Below, piece after piece: positions 18,303 to 27,252 of a stretch of DNA of 64,000 bases (its first letter is position 1; every line of letters starts with the position of its first letter). The stretch is from Pelagibius sp. Alg239-R121 (lineage in GTDB: Bacteria > Pseudomonadota > Alphaproteobacteria > Kiloniellales > Kiloniellaceae). The DNA is taken from contig NZ_CAMZOF010000009.1 in the NCBI RefSeq assembly GCF_947331435.1, forward strand, positions 248,001-312,000. The letters are read 5' to 3'. The notes under the pieces were generated by a model that saw nothing but the letters and a program-made list of their open reading frames with translations, did no database searches and was not told the DNA's origin. A program made the translations under genes and the position numbers.

Positions 18303-20078
18303 ATGCATCCCTATCGCACACATAACTGTGCAGAACTACGCTTGTCGCACGCCGGTGAGGCCGTCCGCCTGTCCGGTTGGGTCCATCGCAAGCGCGATCA
18401 CGGCCAACTTCTGTTCGTCGATCTGCGGGATAACTTCGGTCTGACCCAATGCGTAATCGATATTTCCAGCCCGCTGTTTCAGAAACTGGAGTCGGCGCGC
18501 AACGAAAGCGTCATTACCATCACAGGCCGGGTCATAGCGCGGACCGGCGAGACCATCAACGACAAGCTGCCAACCGGCCAGATCGAGATCGGCGTGGATG
18601 AACTGACCGTCCAATCGACTGCCGATATGCTGCCACTCCAGGTCAACGCCGATGAAGATGCAGGTGAGGACATCCGCCTGCGATATCGCTACCTGGACCT
18701 GCGCAGGGAGAAAATGCACGAAAAGATCCTGCTGCGCAGCCGGGTGATCTCCTCGATCCGCCGCCGCATGATCGAGCAGAATTTTACCGAGTTCCAGACA
18801 CCGATCCTGACAGCAAGCAGTCCTGAGGGCGCGCGCGACTACTTGGTGCCGAGCCGGATCCATCCAGGCAAGTTCTATGCCTTGCCTCAGGCCCCGCAGA
18901 TGTTCAAGCAGCTGTTGATGGTGGCCGGCTTCGACCGTTACTTCCAGATTGCCCCGTGTTTTCGTGACGAAGACAGCCGGGCCGACCGCTCACCTGGTGA
19001 ATTCTATCAGCTCGACTTTGAGATGAGCTTCGTGACCCAGGACGATGTCTTTGCTGCCATTGAGCCGGTTCTCCACGGGGTTTTCGAAGAATTCGCCAAC
19101 GACCGCGTGATCACACCGGCGCCTTTCCCACGCATTCCCTTTGACGAGGCGATGCTAAAGTACGGCTCCGATAAGCCCGATTTGCGTAACCCGATTGAAA
19201 TTATCGATGTGACCGAAGCCTTCCGTGGGTCGGGGTTCGGCATTTTTGCAAAGCAGGTGGATGCAGGTGCGGTGGTGCGGGCGATCCCGGCGCCTGGTGC
19301 GGGCGGCAAGCCGCGCAGTTTCTTCGACAAGTTGAACGACTGGGCACGGGGTAACGGCGCGGCGGGCCTCGGCTATATCAACTTTGCCGACGGCGAGGCA
19401 AAAGGACCGATCGCCAAGAATCTCGACGCTGACCGGATCGAGCAAATCAAGGCCATGACTGGGGTTGCCGATGGCGATGCCGTCTTCTTTGCCTGCGACA
19501 AGGTGGGTGCCGCTGCCAAGTTTGCCGGCACGGTTCGCACCAAGCTTGGCGACGACTTGGATCTGTTGGAGAAGAACTGCTTCAAATTCTGCTGGATCGT
19601 CGATTTCCCGATGTACGAACTCGATGAGGACAGCGGGAAGATTGAATTCAGCCATAATCCCTTCTCTATGCCACAAGGTGGATTGGATGCGTTGGAGAAC
19701 CAAGACCCGCTGACCATCAAGGCCTTCCAGTACGATATTGTCTGCAACGGCGTGGAGTTGTCATCGGGTGCCATCCGGAACCATCTGCCTGAGGTCATGT
19801 ACAAAGCCTTTGCGATTGCCGGCTATGCGCAGGCAGAAGTCGAAGAGCGCTTTTCTGGCCTGCTGTCAGCCTTGAAGTTCGGTGCCCCACCGCATGGCGG
19901 TTCCGCACCGGGTATTGACCGGATCGTAATGCTGCTGGCCGACGAACCCAATATCCGCGAAGTGGTTGCCTTCCCGATGAACCAGAAGGCAGAAGACCTG
20001 ATGATGCACGCTCCTGCTGAAGTTCCCCTGGAGCGGCTGCGTGAGCTTCATTTGAAACTCAACCTCCCGCCGGAATAA
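18303..20078 (+). CDS. aspS: Aspartyl-tRNA synthetase, probably non-discriminating
   Basis: 591 residues, bacterial type. Domains in order are the anticodon-binding OB fold (about 15-105), class II core with [19 protein letters not shown], the GAD insert (about 290-420), and the motif 3 region [14 protein letters not shown]. His33 in RKRDHG corresponds to the position that is His in non-discriminating enzymes and Leu in the discriminating E. coli enzyme. That fits the presence of gatCAB in this window. ATG 18303 is chosen for GAGG just upstream; a TTG at 18228 is part of a TTGACA that may be the -35 element. Confidence 0.96.
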   Translation: MHPYRTHNCAELRLSHAGEAVRLSGWVHRKRDHGQLLFVDLRDNFGLTQCVIDISSPLFQKLESARNESVITITGRVIARTGETINDKLPTGQIEIGVDELTVQSTADMLPLQVNADEDAGEDIRLRYRYLDLRREKMHEKILLRSRVISSIRRRMIEQNFTEFQTPILTASSPEGARDYLVPSRIHPGKFYALPQAPQMFKQLLMVAGFDRYFQIAPCFRDEDSRADRSPGEFYQLDFEMSFVTQDDVFAAIEPVLHGVFEEFANDRVITPAPFPRIPFDEAMLKYGSDKPDLRNPIEIIDVTEAFRGSGFGIFAKQVDAGAVVRAIPAPGAGGKPRSFFDKLNDWARGNGAAGLGYINFADGEAKGPIAKNLDADRIEQIKAMTGVADGDAVFFACDKVGAAAKFAGTVRTKLGDDLDLLEKNCFKFCWIVDFPMYELDEDSGKIEFSHNPFSMPQGGLDALENQDPLTIKAFQYDIVCNGVELSSGAIRNHLPEVMYKAFAIAGYAQAEVEERFSGLLSALKFGAPPHGGSAPGIDRIVMLLADEPNIREVVAFPMNQKAEDLMMHAPAEVPLERLRELHLKLNLPPE

Positions 20079-20086
20079 CCGGCGGG
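20066..20086 (+). terminator. GC-rich hairpin across the aspS stop
   Basis: CCCGCCGG and CCGGCGGG form eight pairs around AATAA, which includes the stop codon. No T tract follows, so this is either a weak intrinsic terminator or an mRNA-end stabilising hairpin. Confidence 0.45.
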
Positions 20087-20273
20087 ATATAGGGTCATCC
20101 GAGAGTGTTGCTGTTCTGCACGGACAAGCTGCAATAATTTCTATGTTTCTAACCTATTGGTGTTTACGTTATTGTATGCACCAGAGCCGATCGGTGTTGT
20201 GTGATCCGATTGCTATTCGCTCTGGGCTCAAATAGAGTCTGCCGCTCGCTTTGGAATGTCAGGGACTACATTG

Positions 20274-21290
20274 ATGACACTGCCACGGGATGACGGGTTC
20301 TTCATGCCGGCCGAATGGATGCCGCACAGCAGATGCTGGATGGCATGGCCGTGTCGGCAATCCCTATGGGGCGATCGTCTGGAGATGGCTCAAGACGCCT
20401 ACGCCGAAGTGGCAAACGCGATTGCTGCATTCGAACCGGTCACGATGATTGCCAATCCAGAAGATCTGGCCGAGGTTTCCCTGAGGTGCGGTTCGGGCGT
20501 GGGCTGCCTGCCCATACCGCACGACGATTCCTGGACCCGGGACACCGGTCCCAGTTTTCTGGTGCACGAACGCGGTGATCTCGCCGGCGTTGCCTGGCGC
20601 TTTAATGCCTGGGGCCAGAAGTATCGGGACTACGACAAAGATCAGCAAACCGCTAGGTCTATCCTGGAGCATTTGGATGTTCAGGTGTTTGAGGCCGATA
20701 TGGTGCTTGAAGGCGGTTCGATCCACGTTGACGGTGAGGGGACGCTTCTGACAAGCGAGCAATGCCTGTTAAACCCAAACCGCAATCCGGACTTGAGCCG
20801 CTCGGACATTGAAGAAAAGCTGCGTGCCAATCTGGGTGTGGAGAAGATTATCTGGCTCAATGAAGGTCTGATTGATGATGAGACCGACGGGCATGTCGAT
20901 AACCTCGCCTGTTTTGCGGCGCCGGGCGTCGTACTGGCGCTTTCGAGTGAAGATTCCAATGACGAGAACTATGCTGCCCTACAGGACAACATTAGCCGGC
21001 TTAGATCCTCAAGCGACGCGAAAGGCAGGCCTCTGGAAGTCATTGAGGTGCCGCAGCCGGATCGGATGAACAACGATCATGGTGACAGGCTCAGTCGGTC
21101 CTACATCAATTTTTATATTGCCAATGGTGGGATCGTTATGCCGTCTTTCGAGGATGCGCAAGATGGCCAGGCCTTTGAAATCATCTCCGACGCCTTTCCA
21201 AACCGAACGGTCGTCAGCGTGTCGGCCACGGATATCGCCTATGGCGGAGGCGGTATTCACTGCATCACGCAGCAACAGCCTCTGATTTGA
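20274..21290 (+). CDS. Agmatine deiminase family protein
   Basis: 338 residues from ATG 20274. Agmatine deiminases convert agmatine to N-carbamoylputrescine and ammonia, a step in putrescine synthesis. Family marks are the N-terminal MPAEWMPHSRCWMAWP, HDDSWTRDTGP, LEGGSIHVDGEGT, and the C-terminal catalytic Cys330 in GGGIHCITQQQP. The start at 20274 follows AGGGAC at a good distance; ATG 20256 would add six residues. No N-carbamoylputrescine amidohydrolase gene lies beside it. Related porphyromonas-type peptidyl-Arg deiminases share the fold, but length and motifs favour the agmatine enzyme. Confidence 0.9.
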   Translation: MTLPRDDGFFMPAEWMPHSRCWMAWPCRQSLWGDRLEMAQDAYAEVANAIAAFEPVTMIANPEDLAEVSLRCGSGVGCLPIPHDDSWTRDTGPSFLVHERGDLAGVAWRFNAWGQKYRDYDKDQQTARSILEHLDVQVFEADMVLEGGSIHVDGEGTLLTSEQCLLNPNRNPDLSRSDIEEKLRANLGVEKIIWLNEGLIDDETDGHVDNLACFAAPGVVLALSSEDSNDENYAALQDNISRLRSSSDAKGRPLEVIEVPQPDRMNNDHGDRLSRSYINFYIANGGIVMPSFEDAQDGQAFEIISDAFPNRTVVSVSATDIAYGGGGIHCITQQQPLI

Positions 21291-21366
21291 ACCCCAGGGT
21301 GCAGGCGTTCAACTGCTCTCATTCATTGCTGCGCCTTTGATGCGACAGGTGCTGGTTTACAATAAT

Positions 21367-22110
21367 CTATAATTCCGATGATTGGCGCCGGCTCCGTTTA
21401 CAAGGAGGGACCGTCATCTCCCGGATCTGTCCTTTTCGGGCATAAAGCGCCCGGTCTGCCAGGAACATGACCGTATCTGCTGTCTTGCCCGAACAGTAAT
21501 TGTCAAAGCCTGTGCTCGCAGATACGGGGATTTGATGTCCGTTCCAGGTAACCACCAGCGTGTTCAGCATCCTGTTGAGTTTGGCCGTGAGGTTTGCCGC
21601 CATGTCAGGTTCTGCTTGGGTCAGGAGGATGGCAAACTCGTCACCGCCGATCCGTGCGACAGCATCGCACTGCCGGGTGTTGCCGGAGAGCTTTTCACCG
21701 ATGGCGCGCAGAACCGCATCGCCTGCCAAATGACCGTAAGTATCGTTGATGGCCTTAAAGTGATCGAGGTCACACAGGATCAACAATCCGTTCTCGTCCG
21801 ATCGGTCGGCGCGGGCGAGGGCGCGGCTGAAAACCGCATCGAAGCCGCGGCGATTCAGCAAGCCGGTGAGTTCGTCGGTCATCGAGAGGCTTTCCAGATA
21901 GCGGATGCGTTCTCTTTGCTCGGCGACCGTCTGCTCGGCTTCTGCCGCCAGGGCAAGAAGCTCTTCCAACAGCTGTTTGGCGGCCGGATCGACTTTCCAT
22001 TTGCGGGGTTCGGCAAGCCTCTGCAGCCGTTCGCTGACGCTGCAGATATCGTTGATAGAATTCGGTTCGACAGGGTCTACTTCAGACTTTAGGACATGTG
22101 ATGCTGACAC
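21367..22110 (-). CDS. Diguanylate cyclase (GGDEF)
   Basis: 247 residues from a GTG at 22110 that follows GAGGAAC; a TTG at 22158 would add 16 residues but has no ribosome site. A coiled-coil segment (about residues 42-79) leads into one GGDEF domain. The catalytic GGDEF is at 155-159 and the product-inhibition site RxxD (RQCD) at 146-149, exactly five residues upstream. It should thus make c-di-GMP and be feedback-inhibited. No membrane or recognised sensor domain is visible, so the input is unknown. Confidence 0.9.
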   Translation of the reverse strand: MSASHVLKSEVDPVEPNSINDICSVSERLQRLAEPRKWKVDPAAKQLLEELLALAAEAEQTVAEQRERIRYLESLSMTDELTGLLNRRGFDAVFSRALARADRSDENGLLILCDLDHFKAINDTYGHLAGDAVLRAIGEKLSGNTRQCDAVARIGGDEFAILLTQAEPDMAANLTAKLNRMLNTLVVTWNGHQIPVSASTGFDNYCSGKTADTVMFLADRALYARKGQIREMTVPPCKRSRRQSSEL

Positions 22111-22307
22111 GGCATCTGTTCCTCGTTGTGAATATGCACTCGGAGATATATCAAGCAATTGCCGTGCCAGGGAAACGAGCTGTTAATGTGTCAAATTCGA
22201 GGCTTGGGGCGGCAAAATTTTCCACTACGGCAAGAATAACCTAGCGAAGGTACCAACGTTGCCGGGCGCGTCGTGCCTTCTGATGTCTCTCGACCGCGCG
22301 CCGTTAC

Positions 22308-23273
22308 TTAGATCAGCCGATCGGGCGGCGCATCCCCTTTGAAGTAGGCGTCAAGGTTCTCGAGGCATTTAAAACCCATCGCGTTGCGGGTTTCGATGGT
22401 GGCACTGCCGACGTGTGGCAACAGGAAAGCGTTTGGCAGATCGCGATAGGCCGGATTGATCTTCGGTTCTCCCTCGAACACGTCGAGACCGGCGGCGGCG
22501 ATCTTTCCGCTTTTGAGTGCGGCAATCAAAGCGGTGTCGTCGACGATAGTGCCGCGCGCGGTGTTGACCACGATCGCTCCGTCAGGCATCAGCGCCAGGC
22601 GTTCTTCGTTGATTAGATGATGGGTTTCCGGCGTGGCTGGACAGTGGATGGAGAGAAAGTCGCACTGCGGCAGCATCGCCTCGATGGACTGGTGATAGAC
22701 CGCACCCTGTTCCTGTTCCGGCGATAGGCGCTGGCGCTTGCTGTAGTGGATCGCCATATCGAAGCCGCGGGCGCGTTTCGCAGTCGTTTCGCCGATACGA
22801 CCCATGCCGAGGATACCCAGGCGCTTGCCGGTTACATCGGTGCCGAGCATGAAGTCCGGCTTCCAGCCGATCCATTTGTCCTCGCGGACCAACCGTTCGC
22901 CTTCATAGGCACGCCGTGCGGCCGCCAGGATCAGCAACATCGCGATATCGGCCGTGGCATTGGTCAGGACGTCCGGAGTGTTGGTGACGATGACGCCTTT
23001 TTTTCCAGCTGCCTCCAGGTCGATGTGCTCGAAACCGACTGAGAAGGTCGCGAGGATTTTGACATCCTCAGGCAGGCCGGCAATGGTTTCCGCATCCATC
23101 TTTTCCGTGGGCGTGCAGAGAACCGCCTGGCAGCCTTCGGCCCGCCGCAGCAATTCGTCTTGGCTTAGAAGCCTGTCCTCTACGTTCAGGCGCGCGTCAT
23201 AATCCCGATTTAGGCGGGCGGCGACATCGCGCGGCATCCCACGGGTCACGAGCACGGATGGCTTATTAGGCAT
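22308..23273 (-). CDS. D-2-hydroxyacid dehydrogenase (glyoxylate/hydroxypyruvate reductase type)
   Basis: 321 residues. NAD(P)-binding GILGMGRIG, and the catalytic triad in NTARG (Arg), GLDVFEGEP (Glu) and LLPHVGSAT (His). The overall pattern resembles glyoxylate reductase GyaR. It probably reduces glyoxylate or hydroxypyruvate, but the exact substrate is open. ATG 23273 has GGAG about 10 bases upstream; the longer open frame to 23306 has no support. It is divergent from the EipB gene. Confidence 0.9.
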   Translation of the reverse strand: MPNKPSVLVTRGMPRDVAARLNRDYDARLNVEDRLLSQDELLRRAEGCQAVLCTPTEKMDAETIAGLPEDVKILATFSVGFEHIDLEAAGKKGVIVTNTPDVLTNATADIAMLLILAAARRAYEGERLVREDKWIGWKPDFMLGTDVTGKRLGILGMGRIGETTAKRARGFDMAIHYSKRQRLSPEQEQGAVYHQSIEAMLPQCDFLSIHCPATPETHHLINEERLALMPDGAIVVNTARGTIVDDTALIAALKSGKIAAAGLDVFEGEPKINPAYRDLPNAFLLPHVGSATIETRNAMGFKCLENLDAYFKGDAPPDRLI

Positions 23274-23406
23274 ACAAAAATCACTCCACAAGATTGAGGC
23301 AGGCAAGGCGGGACAGACAAATTAGTACACGCTGCATGACCGGCCTGCTAGAGTCGCGGCGCCTTGCTTTACATAAGATCGCTTTTTGTTGGGAGTAACC
23401 TGCTAC

Positions 23407-24234
23407 ATGTTCGATCGCCAAGATCCAAGAGTATCTTCGGTTCGTCTGTTTTTTGCCGCGGCGCTGATTGCTTTTTTTGCCTCGCCGTCGTTGGCAGCAA
23501 GCCAGATTTTGCCGCACCGCGCGATCTACGACTTGAAGCTCAGCAAAACCCAGGCAAACAGCACTGTAACTCAGGCTCAAGGGTTCTTCGAATTCGAGTG
23601 GGAGGATGCCTGTTCGGGCTGGACGGTTCTTCATCAAACGCGCCTGAAGGTCGACTATTCCGATGGACGCCAACTCGACTTCGGTGCATCGCACAAGTCC
23701 TGGGAATCTAAGGACGGTAAGAAGTATCAGTTTTTCATCAAGCGCAATTACAATGGTGCCACGGTCGAAGAGGTTCGCGGCGAAGCCGAACGCGGTGAAG
23801 GCGGAGCGCGGGGAACGGCACGCTACAGTGCGCCGGATGACCGGGAGATGACTTTACCCAAAGGGGCGGTCTTTCCGACTCAACACAGCCTCGAACTGCT
23901 GAACGCTGCAGAAGGGGAGACCCTCCCGCTTTGGCGGATCGTGTTCGATGGATCGGGCGACGACGGTTTCTTCGGAATCTCTGCCGCATTGGTGCGCCGT
24001 TTGGCGCCGGGTGAAGACCTTGGCGAGGTCGCAGCCGAGATGTCCGACGAAGCTTCCTGGCGGATGCAGCTCGCCTTTTTCGACGTGAAGAATCAGACCG
24101 GTGCGCCGGAACAGGAACAGGGTTTGCGCATCTTCGCAAATGGCGTTGTCGACGAGCTCGAGCTGGATTACGGGGATTTCGTCGTCAAGGCGCGGCTCAG
24201 AGAACTTAAACCCTTCGCGGCACCCGACTGCTGA
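23407..24234 (+). CDS. EipB-family periplasmic protein (DUF1849)
   Basis: 275 residues with a signal peptide (about 1-31, ending SLA-A). HRAIYDLKL after the cleavage site, the WEDACSGW segment and YFF-type beta strands match the cell-envelope integrity protein EipB first studied in Brucella. Cys69 and the very last residue Cys275 correspond to the conserved disulfide of that family, which fits export to the oxidising periplasm. The role is envelope stability. ATG 23407 is preferred over TTG 23386 because it starts the signal peptide cleanly. Confidence 0.82.
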   Translation: MFDRQDPRVSSVRLFFAAALIAFFASPSLAASQILPHRAIYDLKLSKTQANSTVTQAQGFFEFEWEDACSGWTVLHQTRLKVDYSDGRQLDFGASHKSWESKDGKKYQFFIKRNYNGATVEEVRGEAERGEGGARGTARYSAPDDREMTLPKGAVFPTQHSLELLNAAEGETLPLWRIVFDGSGDDGFFGISAALVRRLAPGEDLGEVAAEMSDEASWRMQLAFFDVKNQTGAPEQEQGLRIFANGVVDELELDYGDFVVKARLRELKPFAAPDC

Positions 24235-24262
24235 TTGCCAACGAGTCTGAGGGAGCCAGTGA

Positions 24263-25534
24263 TCACTTGAGGCTTCTGCCTTTTTTGATGGCGTCGTCGC
24301 CCAGCTTTAACCGGACGGCGTCGATCGCGCGTTCTACCTTCGCAACCTGCTCCAGCTCCGGTACCAAAAGGCTGGGGGGATCGGCGTCTTCGCCCTCCTT
24401 TAAGTCGCTTGTGCCCACTCCGATCAGACGAAAGCGCCGTCCATCGGCCACCTTAGCCAGCATCCTTCTGCTTTCCTGATAAATGACTTCCGACAGCTGT
24501 GTCGGATTCTCGAGGCTTCGGCTGCGGGTAAGCTGCTTAAAATCGGAAGTCTTGAGTTTGAGAACGATGTTGCCGCCGGCAAGGTCTTTTGCTTTCAAAC
24601 GTTTTGATACCTTTTCGCAGAGGCGCCATAGTTGCTTTTCAAGTTTAGGGAGGTCCTTGATGTCCTCATTGAAAGTCGTTTCTGCCGAGACACTCTTCAT
24701 GGCGGAGTGAGGTTCGACCTTTCGGCTGTCGATCCCACGCGCGAAAAAGTAGAGTCGGCTGCCCATGCGGCCATAGCGCGCAACCAGTTGGTTTTCGTCG
24801 TAGGGTAACAGGTCCCGCACATGCCGGATCCCGTCTTTGGCCAACTGCTGTCTGAAAGCCTTACCGACTCCCCAGATAATGCTGATCGGTTGTTCCGCCA
24901 GGAAAGCCGGGGCTTCCTCCCGGCCGATCATGGCGAATCCACGCGGCTTATCCAGATCCGAGGCAATCTTGGCCAGGAACTTGCTGTAGCTGAGCCCGAC
25001 TGAAGCCGTAACTCCAATCGAGTCTTCGATCTGTTTCACCAGTCTGGCCAGTGTTCTGGCAGGACAACCGCCATGCAGTTGCGCCGTACCCGAAAGATCC
25101 AAAAAGGCTTCGTCGATCGAAATTGGCTCAACCAGCGGCGTAACCGCCTCCATTAAGGCACGAACCTCACGGCCGACGCGGCTGTATTTTGCCATATCGG
25201 GTCTGATGACCACCGCATCCGGGCAGGCTTTCAAGGCCTTGAACATCGGCATTGCGGAACCCACACCATACATTCTCGCGACGTAACAGGCTGCGGAAAC
25301 AACACCCCGGTGACCACCACCGACGATGACGGGCTTATCCAGCAGGTCGGGGTTGTCGCGCTTTTCAACGCTTGCGTAAAAGGCATCGCAGTCAATATGG
25401 GCGATGGTGAGGGATTCGAGTTCCAGGTGAGAGGCAACGCGCGGTGATCCGCAAGACCGGCAGCGTACGTTCGGCCGCTTTTCGACCGTAGGCTGTGGAC
25501 TGACGATAAAGCAATCTCGACAGAGAGTTGTCAT
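24263..25534 (-). CDS. dinB: Y-family DNA polymerase IV with N-terminal zinc ribbon
   Basis: 423 residues. Error-prone translesion polymerase. The metal residues are in [12 protein letters not shown] (D48, D50) and SIDEAFLDL. Palm, finger, thumb and little-finger regions follow in the usual order. Ahead of the catalytic core are about 40 extra residues with C5, C8, C25 and C28 in two CxxC pairs, a zinc-ribbon pattern absent from E. coli DinB. No LexA-type operator was recognised upstream. The C-terminus ends KKGRSLK without a clear clamp motif. Confidence 0.93.
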   Translation of the reverse strand: MTTLCRDCFIVSPQPTVEKRPNVRCRSCGSPRVASHLELESLTIAHIDCDAFYASVEKRDNPDLLDKPVIVGGGHRGVVSAACYVARMYGVGSAMPMFKALKACPDAVVIRPDMAKYSRVGREVRALMEAVTPLVEPISIDEAFLDLSGTAQLHGGCPARTLARLVKQIEDSIGVTASVGLSYSKFLAKIASDLDKPRGFAMIGREEAPAFLAEQPISIIWGVGKAFRQQLAKDGIRHVRDLLPYDENQLVARYGRMGSRLYFFARGIDSRKVEPHSAMKSVSAETTFNEDIKDLPKLEKQLWRLCEKVSKRLKAKDLAGGNIVLKLKTSDFKQLTRSRSLENPTQLSEVIYQESRRMLAKVADGRRFRLIGVGTSDLKEGEDADPPSLLVPELEQVAKVERAIDAVRLKLGDDAIKKGRSLK

Positions 25535-25564
25535 TTGAAACGTGGCTTCATCAATCTTGCAGCT

Positions 25565-26554
25565 TCATGGCTTAATGAAAGCGGTGGTCGGCGCCTGCAA
25601 ACCACCATTAGACCAGACACTTTGCATCTGGTCGGCTTCCGCCTGGCTCCATAGCCAGGCGGCGCCTCTCACACCACTGGAGTCGCCGTGTTTTGGTGGC
25701 ACGATCATCGTATCAAAAGAGTCGGAGAAAACGTATTCCGGAAGTCGCTTGGGGAGTGTTTGGTACAGCCGCTCAATGTTCGATATGCCGCCACCGAGCA
25801 CGATCACGTCAGGGTCCAGGACATTGATCACCATTGCCAGCGCGCGTGACAGGCGGTCTTCGTACCTTTGCAAAGCGGCCTCTGCTAAATCATCATCTCC
25901 GCTCGCTGCGCGCTCCACCATCTCGCGCGTTGATTTTGCGTCACCGCCTTGTTTGCAGTAATCCGCGAAGAGAGAGGGACCGCAGAGGAAGGTTTCAATA
26001 CATCCGGATTTACCGCAGTAGCAGGGTGGACCGGGCGATTCTTCGGGCCGGGGCCAGGGCAGGGGATTGTGCCCCCATTCACCGGCAATGGCATTTCGTC
26101 CCGATAAGGCTTCGCCCTTCATGACAATCCCGCCACCAACGCCGGTGCCCAATATGATTCCGAAGATGACTCTGGCATCGGGAAAGGTCGCTTGCGAGGC
26201 GGCGCCGTCGGAAGCCTCGGACAACACGAAGCAGTTTGCATCGTTCATCACCCTGACGGGCCGTCCTACAGCAGCCGAGAGATCTTGTTCTATTGGGTGC
26301 CCGATCAGGCAGGTTGAGTTGGCATTTTTGACCCGGTCGGTCACCAGCGAAACGGCGCCTGGAATCCCAACGCCGATGGTGCCGTGCTTCCCAATATCGC
26401 GTTCAATTGAGTCAACGAGCGACCCGACCGCAGCAATGGTTGCGTCATAGTTGCCTGCCGGCGTATCGATACGCCGGCGCATAAGTTGAGTGCCGTCAGG
26501 CGACAGCACAACTCCTTCGATCTTCGTCCCGCCAAGATCAATTCCTATTCGCAC
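25565..26554 (-). CDS. ROK family sugar kinase (fructokinase-like)
   Basis: 329 residues from GTG 26554, which follows AGGGAAG. The phosphate loop IGIDLGGTKIEG opens the protein; the catalytic base lies in VMNDANCF; zinc-type ROK motif GPPCYCGKSGCIET follows GHNPLPWP. These are features of ROK kinases such as fructokinase Mak. There is no N-terminal helix-turn-helix, so it is a kinase rather than a ROK repressor. A TTG at 26584 would add ten residues and is less likely. It is divergent from divK over 238 bases. Confidence 0.88.
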   Translation of the reverse strand: MRIGIDLGGTKIEGVVLSPDGTQLMRRRIDTPAGNYDATIAAVGSLVDSIERDIGKHGTIGVGIPGAVSLVTDRVKNANSTCLIGHPIEQDLSAAVGRPVRVMNDANCFVLSEASDGAASQATFPDARVIFGIILGTGVGGGIVMKGEALSGRNAIAGEWGHNPLPWPRPEESPGPPCYCGKSGCIETFLCGPSLFADYCKQGGDAKSTREMVERAASGDDDLAEAALQRYEDRLSRALAMVINVLDPDVIVLGGGISNIERLYQTLPKRLPEYVFSDSFDTMIVPPKHGDSSGVRGAAWLWSQAEADQMQSVWSNGGLQAPTTAFIKP

Positions 26555-26624
26555 GGCAAAATCTTCCCTGAAAGTCCTGCTCAAAACTATTGCGCACTCG
26601 CAACCTTCGACGTAATTGGTTACT

Positions 26625-26639
26625 TTAAATTAACTTTAA
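26625..26639. promoter_or_regulatory. Candidate CtrA site upstream of divK
   Basis: TTAA, seven bases, TTAA: the spacing of the full CtrA recognition site of alphaproteobacteria. It lies about 155 bases before the divK ATG and about 70 before the ROK start. divK is a CtrA target in Caulobacter, which is established knowledge; that this copy is bound is inference. Confidence 0.5.
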
Positions 26640-26792
26640 GCGTATAGATCTCTGGGAGCACATTCCATAGGTCTGCATCTCGGGCGGGCCTTTTGGCGGA
26701 TCCGGGTCGGCGGATGTAAATTTACGGCGACAAATGTCATATCGGTTGGAACAAGACCCGTGACTGTAGTCAAAGGTTGAGGCGACGCGAAC

Positions 26793-27176
26793 ATGCAAAA
26801 TGGCGACAAGGAAGCCAAGACTGTCTTGGTGGTCGAAGACAACGAGCTAAACATGAAACTCTTTCATGATCTGCTCGAAGCCCATGGGTACAACATTCTG
26901 CAGTCCAAGGATGGTATGGAAGCGCTGCGTATCGCGCGTGAACATCATCCTGACTTGATTCTGATGGACATTCAGCTGCCCGAAGTCTCCGGGCTTGAAG
27001 TGACCAAGTGGATCAAGGAAGACGACAATCTTAGGTCCATTCCCGTGATTGCGGTTACGGCCTTCGCGATGAAGGGTGATGAGGAAAAGATCCGTGAAGG
27101 GGGATGTGAAGCTTATATCGCGAAGCCGATCTCGGTGACCAATTTCCTGGAAACTGTCGAGCGGTTTTTGAATTAA
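26793..27176 (+). CDS. divK: Single-domain response regulator DivK
   Basis: 127 residues, a lone receiver domain. Acidic pocket VVEDN (E15, D16), phospho-acceptor D59 in LILMDIQLP, and AYIAKPIS for the conserved Lys. Length and the pattern [18 protein letters not shown] match DivK, which controls the kinases that feed CtrA in the alphaproteobacterial cell cycle. pleD follows 76 bases later, the classic pairing. A candidate CtrA site lies upstream. Confidence 0.93.
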   Translation: MQNGDKEAKTVLVVEDNELNMKLFHDLLEAHGYNILQSKDGMEALRIAREHHPDLILMDIQLPEVSGLEVTKWIKEDDNLRSIPVIAVTAFAMKGDEEKIREGGCEAYIAKPISVTNFLETVERFLN

Positions 27177-27252
27177 TCGCCTGTATCAATGAGTCCTCTG
27201 TGTCGAACCTGTCGTTAGTCCAGTTTGTTGATCGCCATAAACCAGGCCCCGA

